From NCBI RefSeq assembly GCF_023284065.1, contig NZ_JAKIKP010000016.1:1-64000 (forward strand): 64,000 nucleotides of DNA. Direction: 5' to 3'. The translations under genes and the position numbers were made by a program. Of this stretch, positions 57,669 through 64,000 are shown piece by piece. The notes under the pieces were generated by a model that worked only from the letters and a program-made list of their open reading frames with translations, did no database searches and was not told the DNA's origin. Position 1 is the first letter of the stretch; the number at the start of each line of letters is the position of its first letter. This DNA comes from Shewanella gaetbuli. Its GTDB lineage: Bacteria > Pseudomonadota > Gammaproteobacteria > Enterobacterales > Shewanellaceae.

Positions 57669-57805
57669 GGCAACGAGATAAGCTCAAGAGCGGTATTTGG
57701 GCGCTATAACGTGCTTGTAGTGCTGTATTTATGATGATTTCAACAGCATAGTGCAGAATTTGTGATTGAAGGCGTTAGAGGCATGGCTCAATTGCCAGTA
57801 AAACC

Positions 57806-57995
57806 GCACTCAGCGAGTGCGAAAAAAGGCTTGTCACCGCAGTCTAGACTGCGAAATAGATTAGCCCACTTGAAAGTGGGACAACATAGTAACCCGGTAC
57901 GCTAGTATCCCACTTTTTGTTCCAAAAAGGTGTGATACTAGCTACGGGCAAGGGGAGTACCCCTTTGAACCCAACAGCCACATGCTGCGCATGTG
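57806..57995. other. Palindrome cluster, candidate oriT/mobilisation origin
   Basis: Six inverted repeats fall within 190 bases: GCACTC/GAGTGC (57806-57820), CGCAGTCTAGACTGCG (57838-57853), CCCACTTGAAAGTGGG (57865-57880), a long GCTAGTATC...GATACTAGC stem (57901-57942), AAGGGGAGTACCCCTT (57950-57965) and CACATGCTGCGCATGTG (57979-57995). Such stacks are typical of plasmid oriT or replication origins. A short reading frame beginning GTG at 57993 is cut off by the IS at 58064 and may be the stub of a mobilisation gene. Confidence 0.55.
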
Positions 57996-58139
57996 AAAAA
58001 ATCAAAAGCGTTAAAGACGAAAGCAGCATCACCAGTTTTATATGGTCTGCACTGTTTTCATGTGGCTCTATTTGCGTTAATTGTTGTTCTCTGAATTTGT
58101 ACTATAATTAATTGTCCCAAAGCTAGCGAGGTCGGGACA

Positions 58140-59114
58140 TTGAAGAAGAATCAGTTCACACTAATTATTGAGTCGTTATCTAAGCTAACATACAACCAGA
58201 AACGATTGCTACACCATCACGTTGTTGAAGACCTCAAACGTAGTGATACCGACAACCTGATCAATGAATGTAAAGGCGATGATGTCATATGCCCTCACTG
58301 TGGAAATGAGGAGATTGGTAAGTGGGGCATGGCTGCTGGCTTACAACGTTTCAAATGCAAAAGCTCTTTATGTGGCAAAACCTTTAATGCGCTAACCAAA
58401 ACCCCACTTGCTCGACTGAGAAAACGTGAGCTTTGGGCTAAAAACCTAGAATACATGCTTGATGGCTTGCCGATCAGACGAGTGGCTGAACTATTAGAAG
58501 TTGCAGAGACTACAGCCTTTCGCTGGCGACACCGATTCCTTAAAGCTCCAGCACAGCGCAAACCATCGGAAGTCGCTGGTATAATTGAAGCCGATGAAAT
58601 GTTTTTCATGGAAAGCTTTAAAGGTAATCAGACGATATATGACCGTAAGCCTAGAAAGCTTGGCGGCATGGGTGATAGAAGAACGATTGACGATAAAATC
58701 CCTGTGTTGATCGTTGTTGACAGAAGTGGTGGTTTAACTGATTTTGTACTTGAAGAGCATTCAAGCGATGAGATTCACAACGCAATGAGACCAATAGTGA
58801 ACCATGACAGTATTCTCTGTAGCGATGGCGCACATGCCTACCGCTCCTTTGCCAAAGAAGAAAATATTAAGCACTATCGCACGATTATAAGTAAAGGTGA
58901 GCGTGTAATTGGAGGTCAGTTCCATATACAGAATGTAAATGGCTACATGAGCCGTTTGCGTGGCTGGATGCGAAGATTTAATGGCGTTTGTACGGAATAC
59001 CTACCGAATTACTTGGGCTGGATGAGGATGATGGACAGTAAAAGTGACAAGTATAAAGAGATCAAAATGGAGTTTTTAATCAATGAGAATTTGGCTATGC
59101 CAACAAATATATAG
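58140..59114 (+). CDS. IS1595-family transposase
   Basis: This 324-residue transposase has an N-terminal zinc ribbon (CPHCGNEEIGKWG, then CKSSLCGKTF, about residues 51-80), a helix-turn-helix (about 105-130) and an ISXO2-like DDE-type domain with IIEADEMFF (about 149), the Asp in ILCSDGAHAYRSF (about 224) and the NVNGYMSRLRGWMRRFNGV end with YLPNYLGW, all typical of IS1595. The ORF is uninterrupted, so the element may be active. The TTG at 58140 is taken as the start. Confidence 0.93.
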   Translation: MKKNQFTLIIESLSKLTYNQKRLLHHHVVEDLKRSDTDNLINECKGDDVICPHCGNEEIGKWGMAAGLQRFKCKSSLCGKTFNALTKTPLARLRKRELWAKNLEYMLDGLPIRRVAELLEVAETTAFRWRHRFLKAPAQRKPSEVAGIIEADEMFFMESFKGNQTIYDRKPRKLGGMGDRRTIDDKIPVLIVVDRSGGLTDFVLEEHSSDEIHNAMRPIVNHDSILCSDGAHAYRSFAKEENIKHYRTIISKGERVIGGQFHIQNVNGYMSRLRGWMRRFNGVCTEYLPNYLGWMRMMDSKSDKYKEIKMEFLINENLAMPTNI

Positions 59115-59222
59115 ATTAAAACGATATGCCACTTAAATTTGAAATTTATCTATTCAATGATAGCCGAATAAGTTATTGTAATTATTAAACTTAGTTGACA
59201 TACATTAAAAGCAAGGGAAGCT

Positions 59223-59618
59223 ATGACTAAGCATTTTCAAAATACGGTACTTATAACAGCAGCGCTATACACGGCTTTCTTCTTCATGCCCTATCTGTGG
59301 CAGCATATTTACGCTGAAGAAGTGGTTTATATTCTATCTGCCGCTGGTACAGGCGGAATGCTCGAACCTACCAATCCATTTTCATATGTTTATTCAATGT
59401 TGTATGTATTGAGCCTTCTTGGACTTTATACATACAAAAAACTAGCTAAGTGGTTATTCAGCATTATTATTGCCTTTAATCTACTTATTAGCCCATATGT
59501 TCTAGGATTTAGCGTTGGAATATACCTAGATGCGTCAATTGGCTACTTACTCTCTCTTTTTGAAGGGGCATTAATACTGATGCTATTTAGCGATGAAATT
59601 AACAGAAAGCTTAGGTAA
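59223..59618 (+). CDS. Membrane-protein passenger gene of the IS
   Basis: This 131-residue protein has about four hydrophobic segments (about 8-25, 55-70, 77-97 and 103-122) and an acidic, charged C-terminus. AAGGGAAG precedes the ATG closely. It lies between the transposase and the right terminal repeat, so it moves with the IS. No family is recognised. It is not an obvious resistance or transposition gene. Confidence 0.75.
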   Translation: MTKHFQNTVLITAALYTAFFFMPYLWQHIYAEEVVYILSAAGTGGMLEPTNPFSYVYSMLYVLSLLGLYTYKKLAKWLFSIIIAFNLLISPYVLGFSVGIYLDASIGYLLSLFEGALILMLFSDEINRKLR

Positions 59619-59664
59619 AAGAAGCTTGCTGTTAATACTTTCAACAATTAACGCAAATAGAGCC

Positions 59665-59977
59665 TTTTATGTACAGTTATAATGGTGTTTCATCAATTTA
59701 TGATAAAAATTGATTGAAAATCGTTCTTTAGTTGCATCGTATTAAAAATAGATAAATCATAATCATCTGATTTTATTTGCTTTAATTTTTATTACCGTCT
59801 AGGCATATCTTACTTTACGCGCAACCTCGGTTTGTTTTTGTCTGCTTGATACAATTAATTGCTTTACATCAATAAGATAGCAAATGTAGGATTTTATTAA
59901 TCAATAACTTAAACGGCCGACATTTAATGATGCGCCGTTCAATAAGCTGTTAGCTTTCAATCATAGTAAGGGAAATC
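59665..59977 (+). other. Upstream region of the PHP-ATPase gene with an attC-like hairpin
   Basis: About 313 AT-rich bases following the IS. No ORF is supported. The last 76 bases contain an imperfect palindrome (59902-59954) that resembles an integron attC site, and AAGGGA just before the GTG start at 59978 serves as the ribosome binding site. Confidence 0.5.
59902..59954. other. attC-like imperfect palindrome
   Basis: The left arm TAAC.TTA.AACGGC and the right arm GCCGTT.CAATAAGC.GTTA pair with single- and three-base bulges on one side only, as in integron attC sites, and the segment ends in GTTAG. The last core bases (GTTAGCT) deviate from GTTRRRY at one position. No integron integrase gene is in the window. 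Confidence 0.4.
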
Positions 59978-62122
59978 GTGAAGATAGATATACACGTTCA
60001 TACTAGAAAAACAAAGCAGGGAGATGCACCGACTAGAGAGGTATCCCCTGAAAAGTTTTCTAAGATCGTTCAATCAACAGATGTAAAGATCTTAGCTATC
60101 ACGAACCATAATGTGTTTGATTTGGAGCAGTTCAACCAAATGGAAGCAGGGCTTGATGGTGCGGTTCAAATTTGGCCTGGTATCGAGTTGGATGTAATCG
60201 ATCAAGAAAAAAGATCCCATCTTATCGTTATTGTTTCTCCTCAAAAGAGAGATGAATTTTCAGAAATAGTAAATCGCGTTACAGAAGGGAAATCTGCGGA
60301 TGAATTTACCATTTCTCTAGAAAATACAGTAGAGTTTTTTGAAAAGCTTGATCCATTATATGTGGCACATTATTTGGGCAAAAAGCCTGATATGAGCGAA
60401 GCGAGTATTGAGAAGCTTTTGTCTATGGGAATAAACCCTAAGCGAGTAATCAAAGAAGCTACAAATAGTATCTCAGCTGGAATATTCATTGCCCACGGGC
60501 ATACATCCATTTATGGCTCTGATATCCGAGATTGGGATAAGTACACAGAAGAAGTGGTAAAACTACCTGAATTGAGATTGTCTGTAGATAGCTTTGAACA
60601 TTTTTGCTTATTGCTTGAAAAAGATGTGCCCGCTATAGATACAGCTATAGATCGTAAGCATTCTGAAATTTTAACGCTGCAACCTTTCGAAGATGAGACA
60701 AAAGTTAAAATTCGAGCGTTTAATGATATTAATATTATCTTTGGTCCTAAAGGGACTGGTAAAACTAAAATTCTTGAAGCTATCGCCAAGCATTATTCTT
60801 ATCGTGGGATAAAGGCTTCTGTATTCGAGTCTGCACCAGATAAGTTAGCAGATAGATTTGATATTAAAGGAAAAAACATTGAGGAATCTATAGATTTACA
60901 AGGTATAGATTGCTGCCACGAAGAAATTGGTCGCATTAGAAAGGCTAAAGAGTCAGACATTACAAGCCTTTATAAATACCGTGAATTCTTCAATTCAGAA
61001 AACAAAAACAAAAACGCTAAAAAAATGAAGATTAAAGATCTTCCTACACTTCTTTCAGAAAACTCTGATAGCAAGTTTAATGAATACAAAGACGCACATA
61101 GTAAAGTGCAGGATATGGTTAATTTTCTTAAAACTAATTCACCTGTAGATGAAGTTACGACAGAGGAAGAGCGCACTAGCCTAATATCTAATCTAAATTC
61201 ACTTTCATTAAAACTAAAAAATGGCTCTTGGGATCTTTTCGCTGAATGGAAGAGTGCAAAATTAACTGATAGCGCATCGCAATGTTTTCGTAACGAAGTT
61301 ACCCGTAAAACTGGAGAAAGAAGTAAGCCAAGTGATACAGGTTTTAAAACATTCGCGACAAATAGATTAAACATCGGTCGGGATGCAAAAAAAGTCATTG
61401 AAAATATCAATAAAAGTATTCAGGACAAGGTAGAAAATGTTGGGGTTCTTGGCCCTGATAAAGGCCTGCTAAAATGTGCAACTAGCTTTCAGTTCCAGAA
61501 TGGTGAAATTCGTGAATCTAAATACTTATCAATGAAAAGTATGCGCAAACTAGACCAAAAAGAATTTGTTCGAATAATGAAAGCAATAAAAGATAAGGCT
61601 ACATCAGATGATTTATTTGATTCAGTCACTGAGTTAAATGCAATTGTCGATATTGATAAAATATCAAGCCTTTCTGATTTGTTACTTTTCTGGAGGCGAT
61701 TCACTTTATCTGGTGAGGATTATTCTCCTTCAAACGGTGAATGTTCAATGCTCAATCTACATAGTGAATTAGCAGAGGATAAAGAAATTTACCTACTAGA
61801 TGAACCAGAAAGAAGTTTAGGTAATGAATATATTAATGATGTCATTATCCCACTTATAAATGACAAAGCAATACAAGGGAAAATGGTCTTTATATCCACT
61901 CATGATGCTAATGTCGCAGTGAGGACATTGCCTTATAACTCTATTTATAGATGCCATGATAAAGATGGCTATGGTACTTATACAGGAAATCCATTTTCAA
62001 ATAGATTGATATGTTTGGAAAATACAGAAAAAACTTTAGATTGGAAACAAATTAGTATGAAAACCCTTGAAGGTGGGCAGAATGCTTTTGGCGAGAGAGG
62101 AAAGATATATGGAAATAATTGA
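59978..62122 (+). CDS. PHP-domain ABC/SMC-like ATPase, candidate defence protein
   Basis: This 714-residue protein fuses an N-terminal PHP phosphoesterase domain (about 1-230) to an ABC-type ATPase. PHP metal residues are present: DIHVH (4-8), TNHN (about 42-45), PGIELD (about 66), SHLIV and FIAHGH (about 170). Walker A is GPKGTGKT (256-263), the signature-like SNGECSML is near 585, Walker B is YLLDEP (about 605-610), and the H-loop is STHD near 641. A helical insert lies between. It starts with GTG. Such fusions occur in phage-defence islands; NCBI names a similar family TrlF, from memory. The small gene behind overlaps its 3' end. Confidence 0.82.
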   Translation: MKIDIHVHTRKTKQGDAPTREVSPEKFSKIVQSTDVKILAITNHNVFDLEQFNQMEAGLDGAVQIWPGIELDVIDQEKRSHLIVIVSPQKRDEFSEIVNRVTEGKSADEFTISLENTVEFFEKLDPLYVAHYLGKKPDMSEASIEKLLSMGINPKRVIKEATNSISAGIFIAHGHTSIYGSDIRDWDKYTEEVVKLPELRLSVDSFEHFCLLLEKDVPAIDTAIDRKHSEILTLQPFEDETKVKIRAFNDINIIFGPKGTGKTKILEAIAKHYSYRGIKASVFESAPDKLADRFDIKGKNIEESIDLQGIDCCHEEIGRIRKAKESDITSLYKYREFFNSENKNKNAKKMKIKDLPTLLSENSDSKFNEYKDAHSKVQDMVNFLKTNSPVDEVTTEEERTSLISNLNSLSLKLKNGSWDLFAEWKSAKLTDSASQCFRNEVTRKTGERSKPSDTGFKTFATNRLNIGRDAKKVIENINKSIQDKVENVGVLGPDKGLLKCATSFQFQNGEIRESKYLSMKSMRKLDQKEFVRIMKAIKDKATSDDLFDSVTELNAIVDIDKISSLSDLLLFWRRFTLSGEDYSPSNGECSMLNLHSELAEDKEIYLLDEPERSLGNEYINDVIIPLINDKAIQGKMVFISTHDANVAVRTLPYNSIYRCHDKDGYGTYTGNPFSNRLICLENTEKTLDWKQISMKTLEGGQNAFGERGKIYGNN

Positions 62123-62411
62123 AGCAGAGTTGGTTACGATCGAAGGTGATTACTTCATTGATATTCTAGAAGAACCAAAAATAACTATCCCCATATCTAA
62201 TGATGATCCTAATGCTGTAAAGTCTGCATTTAACTGCTTAATAGAACGCTTAAAAAAGGGTGTGTTTTCAATCAGCTTAAAAGATGCAGATAAAGACCTT
62301 TTTTATCATGTAGCAAAAGAATACCTTGAGCAATTAAATGGTGAATTATTCGATGTGCATCAAGATATGGAGCAGTACGGCTTTGTAGACGTTGGTGCAC
62401 AAGAAATCTAA
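62109..62411 (+). CDS. Small acidic partner of the PHP-ATPase, unknown
   Basis: This 100-residue acidic protein starts inside the PHP-ATPase gene (14-base overlap) with GAGAGGAAAG upstream of its ATG. An earlier in-frame ATG at 62067 would overlap more and has no such site. The sequence has a beta-rich N-terminus (MEIIEAELVTIEGDYFIDIL) and helical C-terminal half. The fixed overlap implies a functional partner, perhaps an immunity or adaptor protein. Its stop codon coincides with the group II intron end, so the original C-terminus may have been longer or different. Confidence 0.7.
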   Translation: MEIIEAELVTIEGDYFIDILEEPKITIPISNDDPNAVKSAFNCLIERLKKGVFSISLKDADKDLFYHVAKEYLEQLNGELFDVHQDMEQYGFVDVGAQEI

Positions 62412-62619
62412 TCGGGTAGCCGGAGGTATCTAGCCTCCAGCCCCCACACCACCCTGCATGCGGCTCCGCACAGGGCGGTTCATTTAGAACCCCTAACTAA
62501 ATTCTCTGGTTAGGGTAATGAACTGCGATCCATCCGTCTCTTAGTGAATATAATCCTGCTTTCTTCAGATACTCATTACTGAGCGCCTGCTGTATACCCG
62601 GTGTTTTCGAGCTACGCCA
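62411..62619 (-). pseudogene. Truncated group II intron: RT-maturase C-terminus plus intron 3' end
   Basis: On the minus strand 62619 down to 62497 encodes 40 residues ending in KKAGLYSLRDGWIAVHYP, the characteristic C-terminus of group II intron reverse transcriptases, preceded by a stop codon at 62620-62622. After it come structured GC-rich hairpins (domain V/VI-like) and a terminal CTACCCGAT, the usual 3' end of group II introns. The 5' remainder is missing, so this is a dead 3' stub. Confidence 0.85.
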
Positions 62620-62636
62620 CTATCCATTTATCATTA

Positions 62637-63800
62637 TTAGAACGGTATCTTAAGTCGCGATTGTCCCTCTGAAAAAACCAACTCTCCTTTACTGTATACC
62701 GCCTCAATTGCAAGTGAGTGTGAATTTAATAAATTAATGTCTGCATCCATATCAACGGCTATTCGACCCTTTTGAGTCAACCTTAAAATGTTAGCAGGTG
62801 ATTCAGTAATTGAGGCCAAAGCAAGTTCAATAGGCACATTAAAGAGTTTAACCGCATCAACCATAGCCTGATGCAAGCTACTGACTAGTCCCATCTGTAA
62901 ATCAATTAAATTACCTTTATTATCAAATACAGGCAGGCTGGCATTGCCATCTGAGCTCATGGTCAGTTGGCTTATTGGCACATTTTTGTCTAGCGCCGAT
63001 GCTAATGCTTCAGGCGCGGGAACCTCCCCTTGTGCAATAATTTGCACTGTGGTGCTGGTCGTAAAATCAATAAAACCGCCCTTAAGGGCAAAATCAATCC
63101 CTGCCTCTAACAGCGCTTTGCTGCGGTTAATATGGGTTGGGTAGTACTGGGTAATTGGGATATCAAACTGACTAATCACCTGTTCAAGTAAATCGAGTTT
63201 ACTGGGCTCATCCCCCACATGAATACTAACAATCCCGACTTTTCCTGCCAGCATGCCAGCTACTCTTGCTTCTGATGTGAGTCTGGCCATTTCGTGTGTG
63301 GTGATTTGCGAGCTACGGTGATCGGCAATGGCCACTTCACCAACACCAATAAATTTATCAATCAGCATAATGTCATGCTTTATAGATTGGGTAATGGTGA
63401 CCATAGGCAAATGATAAGAGCCGGTATAGCAAAATACCGATAAGCCTTGCTCTTCTAACGCGTAGGCTTTGGCGAGAAGATTCTCTAAACTGCGGGTTTG
63501 AGCATCTGTCCCCAGTACACCTACCATAGTGGTTACGCCGCCTTTAATCGCATCGTTTATATGCATTTCAGGGGTACGAGTTGTGTATCCTCCTTCACCA
63601 CCTCCGCCAGTAATGTGTACAAGTGAGTCAACAAAACCTGGGGTTAATATTAGTCCTGATGCATCAATGACAGTAATAAATGAATTTGCACTGAGATCAA
63701 TACTATCTTCAATGGCAATGATCTTACCACCGCCCAATAGAACATCTTTTTTGCCTAGATATCTAGGAGCATAAACTTGTGCATTTTTAAATAATTGCAT
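62637..63800 (-). CDS. iadA: Isoaspartyl dipeptidase-like amidohydrolase (IadA family)
   Basis: This 387-residue protein matches beta-aspartyl dipeptidase along its whole length: GFVDSLVHITGGGGEGG (about 56-72), GVLGTDAQTRS, IADHRSSQ, PTHINRSK and SSDGNAS with the catalytic Asp. The family removes isoAsp-containing dipeptides using two zincs. The first His of the HxH metal motif is Leu here (L60, codon 63621-63623) and the carbamylated Lys position is Glu, as in some relatives. Its upstream neighbour is a YfcC-type permease 8 bases away, so the two form an operon. Activity is uncertain because of L60. Confidence 0.85.
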   Translation of the reverse strand: MQLFKNAQVYAPRYLGKKDVLLGGGKIIAIEDSIDLSANSFITVIDASGLILTPGFVDSLVHITGGGGEGGYTTRTPEMHINDAIKGGVTTMVGVLGTDAQTRSLENLLAKAYALEEQGLSVFCYTGSYHLPMVTITQSIKHDIMLIDKFIGVGEVAIADHRSSQITTHEMARLTSEARVAGMLAGKVGIVSIHVGDEPSKLDLLEQVISQFDIPITQYYPTHINRSKALLEAGIDFALKGGFIDFTTSTTVQIIAQGEVPAPEALASALDKNVPISQLTMSSDGNASLPVFDNKGNLIDLQMGLVSSLHQAMVDAVKLFNVPIELALASITESPANILRLTQKGRIAVDMDADINLLNSHSLAIEAVYSKGELVFSEGQSRLKIPF

Positions 63801-63808
63801 GTAAATCC

Positions 63809-64000
63809 TTAGCTAAAGTTGATGCTGACTGCAATGATAATAAACGTGATTGAAATCGCGACTAGCAACAGCATAAATCGCCATATAAATTTAGCCCAAA
63901 CAAACCAGTCTACTTTGGCTACACCAAGACAGCCGATTAGCGCCGCAGAGGTTGGAATAATAATATTGGTCAGGCCGTCGCCAAGTTGAAAGGCTAATAC
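63809..64000 (-). CDS. YfcC/DcuC-family permease, C-terminal end (partial)
   Basis: The window edge cuts this minus-strand gene. The 63 visible residues begin LAFQLGDGLTNIIIPTSAAL and end with a transmembrane helix and INFS. The GDGLTN...PTS motif is typical of the YfcC/C4-dicarboxylate anaerobic carrier family. Its stop lies eight bases before the iadA ATG, suggesting that the permease imports peptides or amino acids used by IadA. The rest of the gene lies outside the window. Confidence 0.8.
   Translation of the reverse strand, partial: VLAFQLGDGLTNIIIPTSAALIGCLGVAKVDWFVWAKFIWRFMLLLVAISITFIIIAVSINFS

Larger units (their letters stand above)
58064..59664 (+). mobile_element. IS1595-family insertion sequence with passenger gene (1601 bp)
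   Basis: The ends are perfect 23-bp terminal inverted repeats: GGCTCTATTTGCGTTAATTG plus three bases at 58064-58086 and its reverse complement at 59642-59664. Flanking octamers TTTCATGT (58056-58063) and TTTTATGT (59665-59672) match at seven of eight positions, consistent with the 8-bp target duplication of IS1595 elements. Inside are a transposase gene and a downstream membrane-protein gene. IS1595 members are known to carry passenger genes. Confidence 0.93.

Noticed and set aside
43881..62411. The island as a strand-biased circularising element or a full ICE
   Set aside because: No set of two adjacent recombinases with accessory genes, and no type IV secretion or coupling-protein genes are present.
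59902..62411. A full integron
   Set aside because: No integron integrase and only one attC-like hairpin; cassette status of the PHP-ATPase remains a hypothesis.
43794..64000. A downstream copy of the tRNA-Ser 3' end (right attachment site)
   Set aside because: Reading through the island I found no clear repeat of the T-arm/acceptor sequence; only an aligned search could exclude a short or degenerate copy.

Overview
The window looks like a Shewanella-type marine gammaproteobacterium. The backbone shows conserved gammaproteobacterial neighbourhoods: msrC-proQ-prc near the letA/letB genes, pyrD-zapC, lrp-ftsK-lolA-rarA-serS, and yccA-tusDCB-tusE. It also carries the large NAD-dependent glutamate dehydrogenase and punR/punC. 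Genus is inferred from gene content and protein similarity recalled from memory; no search was run.

Left part (1-43700) is mostly core chromosome. A six-copy 90-bp tandem palindromic repeat precedes a beta-carbonic anhydrase. The Let (lipophilic envelope transport) genes follow, with LetA split into two overlapping ORFs. Next come SOS-controlled yebG, msrC, proQ, prc and pepN, then a four-gene envelope module (DUF1302 barrel, DUF1329, YCF48-like propeller, RND/MMPL transporter). After that lie gdhB, pyrD, zapC, an RsmB/NOP methyltransferase, a GAF-PAS-GGDEF-EAL protein, ald/lrp, ftsK-lolA-rarA-crcB-serS, the Tus sulfur relay, a BI-1 protein and the divergent punR/punC pair.

Right part (43703-62636) is an accessory island. 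It begins at a tRNA-Ser(UGA) gene with a tyrosine integrase directly downstream. In order it holds a protein with weak uracil-DNA-glycosylase-like motifs; an unusual minus-strand pair of a DnaA/Hda-like AAA+ protein and a degenerate FtsZ-like protein; a translationally coupled alpha-helical protein plus PD-(D/E)XK-like protein; a second mobility module (XRE regulator, tyrosine recombinase, MobV-like HUH relaxase); a palindrome- and repeat-rich stretch resembling plasmid iterons/oriT; an IS1595-family insertion sequence carrying a membrane-protein passenger; a PHP-ABC ATPase with a small overlapping partner gene, preceded by an attC-like hairpin; and the 3' stub of a group II intron. Several of these have the architecture of phage-defence or element-conflict systems. 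None could be matched with certainty to a named system.

The last 1.4 kb holds an isoaspartyl-dipeptidase-like amidohydrolase with one altered metal-ligand position, and the C-terminal end of a YfcC/DcuC-type permease running off the window. No second copy of the tRNA-Ser 3' end was found, so the right border of the island is not defined.
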